From assembly GCA_029254375.1 (NCBI GenBank), contig JAQWXR010000046.1, positions 1-43,079 on the forward strand: 43,079 nt of DNA, in the 5' to 3' direction. Position numbers and translations under genes: made by a program. The notes beneath the pieces are model-generated. The model searched no databases. It was not told where the DNA came from and saw only the letters and a program-made list of their open reading frames with translations. The stretch is from Schleiferiaceae bacterium. GTDB lineage: Bacteria; Bacteroidota; Bacteroidia; Flavobacteriales; Schleiferiaceae. Positions 37,201 through 43,079 of this stretch are shown here, one piece after another; position 1 is the stretch's first letter; each line of letters opens with the position of its first letter.

Positions 37201-38205
37201 AATAAGTGGACACGTGTGCCAGTATTGGAAATGGGAGAGGACCAAGATTTGACGGAAGGCGCTGTGCGCAAATGGCGCTTACGCGCCGGGGCAAGCTGGG
37301 ATAAAAACAACAATGGTGAATTACTGCGCAGCAGCACTTCCACAGGTTGGTCATGGTTCCCAGGCTACGCCATTGACGTAGAAACAGGTACTCGTCTGAA
37401 CATCGCTTTCGGAGAGAACTCTTGGATGGTGGGTGATAATGGAAAGGATATGTTGTTCAATCCAACATCACGCCTAGCGACCTTCCCAGCAGATCCTGTG
37501 ACTGGCGGCTTCAAATTTGGCGGCCAACACAACATTTATGTATTTGGCCCTTATTTCCAGCAAGGTTTGTCGAAGGTTCCTTTGGATTATGCCGGAAATG
37601 ATGAATTGAATAACCCATTGTACACGGAATTGAACAACATGGGCCAAATCCTGAACCGGAATAAAGTCACAAAGAGCTTGATGTGGACCAGTATCCCATT
37701 GATGGATAATCGCTTTGATGGCCGTGATTTGTACACGGACATGCCGTCGGATGCGCGTGTTCGAATTCGCATGGCTCGTCCTTACGAGAAGTATGAAACG
37801 GATGGGACGAATAGCAGCAACCCGATGTACCAGTTTAACACAAACAATGTGGCTACGGATAAAGGGATGACCGACGTGGCATCAAGCGCGCTAGACATTA
37901 TCCGCGTGGTACCTAACCCATACTTCAGTTTGTCGGCATATGAGCAATCTCAGTTGGATAACCTCGTAAAGATCACCAACTTACCTGAGAATTGCACCAT
38001 AAGCATCTATACGGTGGAAGGCGCATTGGTTCGCACAATGAAGAAGTCAAATACAGATACGTGGTTGTTCTGGGATTTGAAGAACAACTACAGTGTGCCG
38101 ATTGCCAGTGGAGTGTACTTGATTCACATCGAAGCTCCTGGCATAGGGGAGAAGGTGATCAAGTTCTTCGCTACCCTCCGCCCATTTGACCCAACAGGTT
38201 TCTAA
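34237..38205 (+). CDS. Giant exported protein with T9SS sorting-like C-terminal domain
   Basis: 1322 residues. The signal peptide is M-K-K-I-L-F-G-L-A-W with cleavage near M-A-R-P. The body is rich in Asp, Asn, Gly and aromatic residues and carries two acidic, probably Ca2+-binding segments, D-L-D-G-D-x-R-Y-D-P (199-208) and D-G-L-D-N-D-R-D-G-C-I-D-G-V (357-370). The last 90 or so residues begin V-V-P-N-P-Y and continue I-S-I-Y-T-V-E-G and S-G-V-Y-L-I-H-I-E, as in type A sorting domains of type IX secretion. After the usual E-K-V-I-K-F ending there is an extra tail, R-P-F-D-P-T-G-F. The function is unknown. It lies between a TonB receptor and a PorV-like gene in one probable operon. Confidence 0.8.
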   Translation: MKKILFGLAWVAASASLMARPDINVAGSNGLSNKTVEELCQPSRAQSDLNINNVRATILGGGDMWWDLNTARYEVPKGGGKHSMFAGALWLGGLDEGNQLKLAAVTYRSRGVDYWPGPLSTDGLASVNKEICDKYDKHWIINREQVEMHRAWLLCKNDPACDVADKFPGYEGNIPDIILEWPAHGAEGELPYTLAPFIDLDGDQRYDPLEDYPAYDLDRQFDCRRKETDVLYGDQTIWWVYNDRGNIHTETSAGALGFEIRAQAFAFATNDEINNMTFNNYRIINKSTFRLTNTYFSTWFDPDLGNYLDDIIGCDIPRGLGYCYNSDLNDEGPLGYGLNPPAVGFDFFQGPFADYFDGLDNDRDGCIDGVRDENGDCQAENPVTGVNERIIMSGFMYYNNTGSTFSGNPNTAAEYYNFMQSRWKNGNPLVVETPSGPGNPANGDGFTADGSGLQTLFAYPGDTYDTTGNSAPIASQDWYESPNNSEDKRGLHNAGPFSLAPGALNFITTGVVWERDYNKADLFASVEKILIADDKAQSLFDNCFQILNGPDAPDMDIQELDRELVIMLSYRDGQNNQNLDYQEADPLIPFTDNTYKFEGFQVFQMSNANASVGDRYDPNQARLIAQCDIKNGVERLINWELDPDLELLIPQDMTLDFNNAGIQMSFLVKEDAFATGTDRRLVNHSPYYFTVVAYAYNEYEPFDQVLHPSGQRKPFLAGRNNVKKYEGIPHIVSSEAGGTVQNSSYGFTPIITRIEGMGNGGTALELDSASHDAIVNNFYMSHPTYKSGYGPVNVKVVDPLNVPKGNFVLRFDGIGTNANWQVEDGTGNIIASSMTAISFINEQIIPELGLSVEIRDQENPGNDPENTRNAGIIESEVIYSDPTQTWLSGVKDDDSYGPRNWILAGQNDLSTKPASYYRDYPNDPKSLFTNIVNGTWGPFPYVSYIGRGYDAGNNIYGMGPADSSQSAFSARMNPRDLHSVDIVFTSDHNKWTRVPVLEMGEDQDLTEGAVRKWRLRAGASWDKNNNGELLRSSTSTGWSWFPGYAIDVETGTRLNIAFGENSWMVGDNGKDMLFNPTSRLATFPADPVTGGFKFGGQHNIYVFGPYFQQGLSKVPLDYAGNDELNNPLYTELNNMGQILNRNKVTKSLMWTSIPLMDNRFDGRDLYTDMPSDARVRIRMARPYEKYETDGTNSSNPMYQFNTNNVATDKGMTDVASSALDIIRVVPNPYFSLSAYEQSQLDNLVKITNLPENCTISIYTVEGALVRTMKKSNTDTWLFWDLKNNYSVPIASGVYLIHIEAPGIGEKVIKFFATLRPFDPTGF

Positions 38206-38218
38206 GAAAAGGATGATG

Positions 38219-39250
38219 ATGAAAAAAGTAATTACAAGTATCGCTTTGATTGCCGCAGGATCGGCCCTCATTGCTGGTAACCCGGTTCGCTCGGGTTCAG
38301 CAGGCGCCTCAGAGCTTCTTATAAACCCTTGGGCTCGCACCGCGGGCTGGTCAGAAGGTAATACAGCCAATGTCATGGGCCTAGAAGCGATGTATGGGAA
38401 TATTGCGGGTATGGCGTTCACGAAGGACTTGCAAGCCGGCTTTGCGAATAGCCAATGGTTGGTAGGTTCCGGAATTCAATTGAACTCGGCTTCATTTGCG
38501 ACACCATCTGGAAATGACGGGGTGATAGGCATTCACGTGACCAATATGAATTACGGTCAGATTGAAGTCACCACTACGGAATTGCCTGATGGAGGCGCGG
38601 GTTACTTCAGCCCGACGGCAACCATCATTGGCATGGCCTACGCCAAGAAGTTTACCCAGAGCATCTATGGTGGAATCAACATCAAGCTCTACAACTCGAG
38701 CATTAGTAACTTGACCGCTTCAGGGGTGTGTTTTGACGCGGGCGTTCAATATGTTACAGGAGCGGAGCGGGATTTCCGTTTTGGTATCACACTCCGAAAC
38801 ATTGGACCTTCATTTGGTTACAATGGTGACGGTATGGCCATTGTACTTCCTGTGCCATCGGGATCACATACGACCACCTTTGACAGCCGTACGGAGCAGT
38901 TCGAATTACCCACGCAGTTGGCCATTGGTGCTTCGAAGCGTTTTGATTTGGATACAAAGAACCGTCTACACCTAGCTGGTAATTTCATTTCAAATTCATT
39001 TAAAAAGGATCAATTCACAGCGGGAATCGAGTTTGACCACAATGATATTTTCCAAGTTCGCGCGTCATATGCAGCCTTTGACAATCGCTATGATGGTCTG
39101 AATTCAGAGGCATTTGCTGGCCCAGCGATGGGATTCAGTGTGAACGCTCCTACTGGTGGAACATCTAAGTTAAATATCAGTTATGCCTACCGTTTAACTA
39201 ATTCCGCGTTTGCTGGTGTTCACACCTTAGGCGTAACATTGGTACTGTAA
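38219..39250 (+). CDS. PorV/PorQ-family outer membrane beta-barrel protein
   Basis: 343 residues from the ATG at 38219, the third of three consecutive ATGs; AAGGA lies 5 bp upstream, and 38213 is the alternative. A signal peptide ending near A-L-I-A-G is followed by G-A-S-E-L-L-I-N-P-W-A-R-x-x-G and A-N-V-M-G-L-E-A-M-Y-G-N-I-A-G-M-A, the N-terminal hallmark of PorV-type proteins. The remainder is a FadL-like barrel of alternating Gly/aromatic strands ending V-H-T-L-G-V-T-L-V-L. PorV carries cargo from the type IX translocon to the attachment complex. This copy follows the putative cargo gene by 13 bp and may be a dedicated partner rather than the housekeeping PorV. Confidence 0.8.
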   Translation: MKKVITSIALIAAGSALIAGNPVRSGSAGASELLINPWARTAGWSEGNTANVMGLEAMYGNIAGMAFTKDLQAGFANSQWLVGSGIQLNSASFATPSGNDGVIGIHVTNMNYGQIEVTTTELPDGGAGYFSPTATIIGMAYAKKFTQSIYGGINIKLYNSSISNLTASGVCFDAGVQYVTGAERDFRFGITLRNIGPSFGYNGDGMAIVLPVPSGSHTTTFDSRTEQFELPTQLAIGASKRFDLDTKNRLHLAGNFISNSFKKDQFTAGIEFDHNDIFQVRASYAAFDNRYDGLNSEAFAGPAMGFSVNAPTGGTSKLNISYAYRLTNSAFAGVHTLGVTLVL

Positions 39251-39273
39251 GGCAATTTTAATTATCTTTCATG

Positions 39274-39309
39274 GAATGAGATCCCCAGACAGGGATCTCA
39301 TTCTCGTTT
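39274..39309 (+). terminator. Probable terminator of the receptor-cargo-PorV unit
   Basis: A perfect 12-bp stem, GAATGAGATCCC with GGGATCTCATTC (39274-39285 and 39292-39303, 6-nt loop), is followed by TCGTTT. The T tract is weak. A TATCTTTC sequence just upstream (39263-39270) could instead place this hairpin in the greA leader. Confidence 0.6.
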
Positions 39310-39324
39310 AGAACTTCGTCTTTT

Positions 39325-39795
39325 ATGTCAGTTTCCTATCTCACCCCCGAGGGTTTTAAAAAGCTCAAAGATGATCTCGAACAATTGCGTTCGGTGGAGC
39401 GCTCACGTATTTCTGCCCAAATTGCTGAGGCGCGGGACAAAGGCGATCTGAGTGAGAATGCCGAGTATGATGCGGCCAAGGAGGCTCAAGGGTTACTCGA
39501 GCTAAAGATTTCCAAAATGGAGGAGGTCATGGCGAATGCTCGTGTGGTCGACGAAAGCCAATTGGACCTGAGTAAAGTCCTCATATTGTCCAAAGTCAAG
39601 CTACGCAATCCAGTCAATAAAATGGAGTTTAACTATACGCTCGTCGCAGAACAGGAAGCAGACATAAAGGCTGGAAAAATTTCTGTCAACAGTCCAATTG
39701 GGAGAGGACTTCTCGGACGAAGTGCCGGCGAGACGGTAGATATTGAAATCCCTAACGGCAGTATGAAGCTCGAGATTTTGCAAATTTCGCGTTAA
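39325..39795 (+). CDS. greA: Transcription elongation factor GreA
   Basis: 156 residues. It rescues backtracked RNA polymerase by stimulating transcript cleavage. The N-terminal coiled coil carries the tip motif G-D-L-S-E-N-A-E-Y-D-A-A-K (near 41-53), and the C-terminal globular domain carries S-P-I-G-R-G-L-L-G-R near 123. The length is normal. The HIT protein gene follows after 12 bp. Confidence 0.97.
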   Translation: MSVSYLTPEGFKKLKDDLEQLRSVERSRISAQIAEARDKGDLSENAEYDAAKEAQGLLELKISKMEEVMANARVVDESQLDLSKVLILSKVKLRNPVNKMEFNYTLVAEQEADIKAGKISVNSPIGRGLLGRSAGETVDIEIPNGSMKLEILQISR

Positions 39796-39807
39796 GTTCA
39801 CATTCCT

Positions 39808-40218
39808 ATGTCTAGTATTTTTTCCAAAATTATTCGTGGCGACATTCCCTGTTATAAAGTGGCGGAATGTGACCATGCTATGGCCTTTTTGGATATTCGC
39901 CCCTTGTCTAAAGGCCATACCCTAGTGGTCCCAAAAATGGAAGTGGATCGCTTATTTGATCTGCCCGAGGAGGACTTTCAAGCTTTATGGGCATTTAGTC
40001 ACAAGGTCGCCAAGGCGATAGAGGCGAGCATCCCATGCAATCGCGTAGGGGTTGCCGTACTGGGATTTGAAGTTCCTCATGCGCACGTGCATTTGGTCCC
40101 AATGCGCACAGAGGGAGACCTGAACTTTGCACAGCCAAAGCTGCAACTCTCTGCCGAGGTGATGGAAGAAATAGCAGTGAGCATCGCGAATGAGGTGCCC
40201 GAATACAATCTTATTTGA
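39808..40218 (+). CDS. HIT-family (Hint-like) nucleotide hydrolase
   Basis: 136 residues. The histidine triad reads H-A-H-V-H-L-V-P (H91, H93, H95), and the N-terminus I-F-x-K-I-I-R-G-D-I-P is typical of Hint proteins. Relatives hydrolyse AMP-lysine and other purine phosphoramidates or dinucleotides; the in vivo substrate here is not deducible. It is co-transcribed with greA, and its 3' end overlaps convergent ruvC by 8 bp. Its terminator lies inside the ruvC coding region. Confidence 0.93.
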   Translation: MSSIFSKIIRGDIPCYKVAECDHAMAFLDIRPLSKGHTLVVPKMEVDRLFDLPEEDFQALWAFSHKVAKAIEASIPCNRVGVAVLGFEVPHAHVHLVPMRTEGDLNFAQPKLQLSAEVMEEIAVSIANEVPEYNLI

Positions 40219-40789
40219 GTCGATCTGGATTCTGAGTAAGAAATTGCGTCCAAGATCCTTTTCCGGCTCCTTTGGGAGCCTTTTTTATTTGGTTGGCGGA
40301 ACTAGTGCTCTGTATGGGTGAGCTCAGTGTGTAGGCGTGGCAGGTAGCTACGGCGAGTCCATCGGTAGCATCAAATAGTTTGGGCATCGCCTCCAGTCCA
40401 TAGATATGCTGAAGCATGCCACTTACTTGCTCTTTACTTGCGGCGCCATTGCCGGTGATGGATTGTTTTACTTTTCTGGGTGAATATTCTTTGACAGGAA
40501 TTCCGGCGGCAAGACCGGCAGACATGATGACACCTTGGGCGCGCCCGAGCTTGAGCATGGATTGAATGTTTTTCCCAAAAAAGGGGGCTTCCATCGCCAT
40601 TTGGTCTGGATGGTATTGTTCAAAAAGCTCGGCAATGACTGCATGGATATCGCCCAGTCGCTCAAAAGGATCTTTTTTGGCGTCTAGTTTGACAGCCTCT
40701 AAGCAAAGGCAGGTTAATTTCTTTCCTTCGACACGGATGATGCCGTAACCCAAAACGACCGTTCCAGGGTCGACGCCCAGAATGATCAT
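40211..40789 (-). CDS. ruvC: Crossover junction endodeoxyribonuclease RuvC
   Basis: 192 residues. It resolves Holliday junctions with RuvAB. Catalytic acidic residues are visible: D7 in G-V-D-P-G-T, E67 in M-A-M-E-A-P-F, and D140/D143 in F-D-A-T-D-G-L-A-V-A. The start matches the family N-terminus. The C-terminal tail after about residue 155 is longer than the core needs, is Lys/Ser-rich, and part of it (K-K-A-P-K-G-A-G) is encoded by the terminator stem of the opposite gene. It follows the mechanosensitive channel gene by 3 bp. Confidence 0.96.
   Translation of the reverse strand: MIILGVDPGTVVLGYGIIRVEGKKLTCLCLEAVKLDAKKDPFERLGDIHAVIAELFEQYHPDQMAMEAPFFGKNIQSMLKLGRAQGVIMSAGLAAGIPVKEYSPRKVKQSITGNGAASKEQVSGMLQHIYGLEAMPKLFDATDGLAVATCHAYTLSSPIQSTSSANQIKKAPKGAGKGSWTQFLTQNPDRLK
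40265..40286 (+). terminator. Rho-independent terminator of greA-HIT unit, inside ruvC
   Basis: GGCTCC (40265-40270), loop TTTG, GGAGCC (40275-40280), then TTTTTT (40281-40286). It lies 47 bp after the HIT stop codon on the plus strand and wholly within the antisense coding sequence of ruvC. Confidence 0.85.
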
Positions 40790-40792
40790 AGC

Positions 40793-42070
40793 TTATGCTT
40801 GGCCGGCATTGGTTCCCATATACCCGCTTCGAGAGGTAGGCGCTTGGTAAAGGCGCAAGCCAAAGGCGGGCGCGGCAGCGATCAAGTGGTCAAAGATGTC
40901 TGAGACGATTCCTTCATATGGGACCCAGTTGATTTCCTTGGCGAAGCAATACACTTCGAGGGGAACGCCCGTACCCAATGGCTGCAATTGACGAACCATC
41001 AGCGAATGCTCATCAGAAATTTGAGCATGCTCCATCAAATATTGACTGGCATACATTCGGAATACGCCCAGGTTGGTCAAGTGGCGCCCATTGACTGGCT
41101 GAGACTTATCTGCCCCCACACTAAGATTGTGTTGGGAAATCTCTTCCTTTCGGCTTTGGATATAGCTGCGCACGCGCTCAATACCGCTAAGCTTTTGAAG
41201 TAAATCCTCACTACAGAATTGGACAGAGTCGATGTCAATCACCAGATTGCGCTTAATGCGGCGAACATTGGCCATTTGCATACCGCGCCAGTTGACGAAA
41301 CTTTCAGTTACGAAGGCTTTGGCAGGCACGCTGGAAATGGTGTTGTCGAAGTTTTTGATTTTGACAGTGGTCAAATCCAGAGAAATCACATCCCCATCCA
41401 CTCCGAAACGCTCGAAGGTGATCCAATCTCCCTTGCGTAGGAGATCGTACATCGCAATTTGAAAGTTGGCCAATAGTCCGTTAATAGCATCCTGGAAAAT
41501 CAAAATGATGATGGCGGTGGCGCCGGCCATTCCCGCCATGAGGCTACCCAAGGGAGTGCCCGAAGCTTGTGAAATGACAGCCAAAATGGCGATGAACCAG
41601 GTGAGAAATTGCACCACGGACAACAGGGTGCGTATAGGCTTATCCTTGAATTGTTCTTGATCTTCCAAAACATGGCTCGTCGCGCGGGCAGCGCGGTTGA
41701 TCAAGATGGCTATTTGATAGATGAGCAATAAGCTCAATAGATTTTGCAAAGGAGCAATCCAATTTTCGGCGTGCTCAAATACTAAGGGAATGAAGGCCCG
41801 GATTAAAATCGTCGGGAGTAAATGCACCAGCGCTTCAAAGACCTTTTCTTTTAGAAAGTGGTCATCCCAGGTGGCTTTTGTTCGCAAGACAAAGCGACGA
41901 ATCAGGCGCATTAGAATGCTGCGTGCCACGAAATCAGCCAAAAGACTTACGATAACGAGTACGATGAGATCAACCGAAATGGTCAAAGCTGCCACGATAG
42001 AATCGGAAAGACCTTGGGCTTCCAATAATTTGCGGGTCCAGTGGCCCGGATTGATACTTGAAGGATCCAT
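40793..42070 (-). CDS. MscS-family mechanosensitive channel (YbdG-like)
   Basis: 425 residues, with about five N-terminal membrane segments. The pore-lining helix and beta domain read A-G-M-A-G-A-T-A then F-Q-D-A-I-N-G-L-L-A-N-F-Q and G-D-W-I-T near residues 180-220, followed by the T-V-K-I-K-N-F-D-N-T-I-S-S-V-P stretch. The C-terminal domain R-R-I-K-R-N-L-x-I-D and W-V-P-Y-E-G resembles E. coli YbdG (miniconductance channel). It would release solutes on hypo-osmotic shock in the inner membrane. It is the first gene of a pair with ruvC, from a promoter 5 bp before the ATG. Confidence 0.9.
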   Translation of the reverse strand: MDPSSINPGHWTRKLLEAQGLSDSIVAALTISVDLIVLVIVSLLADFVARSILMRLIRRFVLRTKATWDDHFLKEKVFEALVHLLPTILIRAFIPLVFEHAENWIAPLQNLLSLLLIYQIAILINRAARATSHVLEDQEQFKDKPIRTLLSVVQFLTWFIAILAVISQASGTPLGSLMAGMAGATAIIILIFQDAINGLLANFQIAMYDLLRKGDWITFERFGVDGDVISLDLTTVKIKNFDNTISSVPAKAFVTESFVNWRGMQMANVRRIKRNLVIDIDSVQFCSEDLLQKLSGIERVRSYIQSRKEEISQHNLSVGADKSQPVNGRHLTNLGVFRMYASQYLMEHAQISDEHSLMVRQLQPLGTGVPLEVYCFAKEINWVPYEGIVSDIFDHLIAAAPAFGLRLYQAPTSRSGYMGTNAGQA

Positions 42071-42075
42071 GGCCT

Positions 42076-42083
42076 CAAAGGTA
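42076..42083 (-). promoter_or_regulatory. TAnnTTTG -7 element abutting the mscS-like start
   Basis: The minus strand reads TACCTTTG, 5 nt upstream of the ATG at 42070, giving a predicted leaderless transcript for the channel-ruvC unit. Confidence 0.65.
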
Positions 42084-42105
42084 ACGGATGTGCTCGGGAT
42101 GATGC

Positions 42106-42966
42106 CTATTCCGCGATAGTCCAGGAGATTTTTCGACGTGCCGAAGGGTAGAAATAACCCAGCGCGAAGTCTTCTTGATCACCCTCGCGGTAGATATTTC
42201 CAATAATGGGCGCGGGGGGAGGGTCAAACAATCCACCAACCTGTAATGTCTGCTCGCGAAGAAGTTGGAGGTAACTGAATAGCCCTAAAGGAATACTTCC
42301 AATTTCCAAGGTGTAGGTTACGCCAATTTCATCAGGACCTGCCACTTCAATGGCAGGCAGGTCGATATCGTTATTCGAACGTCCGTCCAAAAAACCATCA
42401 TCAAAAACCTGGAGGTTGAACGGCGCATTCTCCAAGGTGTCATTTCGCCAAATTCGTGCGCGGTAATAATCCCCAAATCCCGCAGATTCGGTCCAATGAG
42501 CGTAGACATAATAGCCTTCACGGACAAAGGGTGCTCGTGGAACAAAGCGGTTATACACGGAATCAAATGGATTGCATCGGCCGAGAGCTTCGCCAGACGA
42601 ACGCCACGTACCCGAAGGCAATTCCCCATTTTCTGGAACCTGCACTTGAATATAGTAGGATTGGGCTAAGGCACCGCGGTAATCACCTTCATAATGCCCC
42701 CCCGAGAGGTGACTTAGGGTATCTACCGCGAGGCCATTTTCATACAGGATGACCGTGGCGTTTTCCACGGATGGATTCTGACCTTCGCTGAGGTAGTTGA
42801 CACTCCAACTCAAATCCGCATAAACGCGTGTACTATCGCCCACTGAACCATTGACAATTAGCCGGGTTTCGCCATCTGGCAACGTGAGTTCAATCGGGTC
42901 TTGGCAGGACATGAACATTCCTGATGTCGTCAAGAGGCCAAGGAGGAATTTAGGGAATTGGCGCAT
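42106..42966 (-). CDS. DUF4249 outer-membrane lipoprotein
   Basis: 286 residues. The lipoprotein signal ends in F-M-S-C (C21), followed by the D-P-I-E-L-T-L-P start common to DUF4249 proteins. An Ig-like beta region (V-E-N-A-T-V-I-L-Y-E-N-G-L) and a C-terminal domain with G-N-I-Y and A-L-G-Y-F are also visible. The family is Bacteroidota-specific and is normally encoded directly after a TonB-dependent receptor, as here (start overlaps the receptor stop by one base). A surface role as receptor partner is inferred from this pairing; the ligand is unknown. Confidence 0.85.
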   Translation of the reverse strand: MRQFPKFLLGLLTTSGMFMSCQDPIELTLPDGETRLIVNGSVGDSTRVYADLSWSVNYLSEGQNPSVENATVILYENGLAVDTLSHLSGGHYEGDYRGALAQSYYIQVQVPENGELPSGTWRSSGEALGRCNPFDSVYNRFVPRAPFVREGYYVYAHWTESAGFGDYYRARIWRNDTLENAPFNLQVFDDGFLDGRSNNDIDLPAIEVAGPDEIGVTYTLEIGSIPLGLFSYLQLLREQTLQVGGLFDPPPAPIIGNIYREGDQEDFALGYFYPSARRKISWTIAE

Positions 42967-43079
42967 CAGAAATTGAAATTGTAGGTGAAGTATGGGATGA
43001 TCGAACCAAAGATGGATAATCGGTAGGCTTGCACATTCGTGGGCTGGCTAAAGTCAGCTCGGAAGAAAATACTATAGGG
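42966..43079 (-). CDS. TonB-dependent receptor, C-terminal fragment
   Basis: Only the last 37 codons lie in the window. Translation on minus ends R-L-S-I-F-G-S-I-I-P-Y-F-T-Y-N-F-N-F, with alternating residues and a terminal Phe as in outer-membrane barrels. The TGA shares a base with the DUF4249 ATG (TGATG). The pairing with DUF4249 supports the call. Confidence 0.7.
   Translation of the reverse strand, partial: PYSIFFRADFSQPTNVQAYRLSIFGSIIPYFTYNFNF

Overview
The window is chromosomal DNA of a member of the Bacteroidota, probably a flavobacterial or cryomorphacean-like lineage of middling GC. The evidence is fourfold: TonB-dependent receptors (three complete or nearly so, plus one 3' end); a PorV-family protein of the type IX secretion world; Bacteroidota-type gene architectures (DAHP synthase fused to chorismate mutase, MurF fused to alanine racemase, methionine synthase split in two, an isolated atpD-atpC pair, DUF4271 and DUF4249 genes); and repeated TAnnTTTG promoter -7 elements. 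I see no rRNA, tRNA, CRISPR, insertion sequence or prophage. Genes are tightly packed and the largest gap, about 260 bp, holds a riboswitch.

Layout. 0-4.3 kb (minus): trmB (5' end only), recJ, DAHP synthase/chorismate mutase, rsmI and a conserved hypothetical gene. 4.3-8.5 kb (plus): tdk, murF-alr and an O-antigen ligase-like gene, overlapping head to tail. 8.5-15 kb (minus): rnpA, hemD, a DUF4271 gene, a TonB receptor, atpC, atpD and a membrane protein; ribF then diverges on plus. 16-19.8 kb (minus): a TonB receptor under a TPP riboswitch, preceded by an unusual fusion of a phosphopantetheinyl transferase with a NadR-like kinase.

19.8-28.7 kb is an almost complete activated-methyl cycle: ahcY, metK, a Cys/Met-metabolism PLP enzyme, two-piece metH and metF. 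metK has what reads as a SAM-II riboswitch starting at its predicted transcription start, and metH-metF has a classical SAM-I riboswitch. Two unrelated SAM-sensing RNA classes therefore lie about 1.4 kb apart in one pathway. A fatty acid desaturase follows.

30-39.3 kb holds a Rieske-like lipoprotein gene, then a plus-strand trio: a 1216-residue TonB receptor, a 1322-residue exported protein with a sorting-domain-like C-terminus, and a PorV-like outer-membrane protein. This trio is the best candidate for an incompletely described system, a receptor with its own type IX cargo and shuttle. 39.3-43 kb: greA and a HIT protein (plus), ruvC, a YbdG-like mechanosensitive channel, a DUF4249 lipoprotein and the 3' end of its partner TonB receptor (minus).

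A window-wide observation is that exact TAnnTTTG elements sit 4-6 nt upstream of five start codons, where transcription would begin at or next to the AUG. This suggests leaderless mRNAs for those genes.
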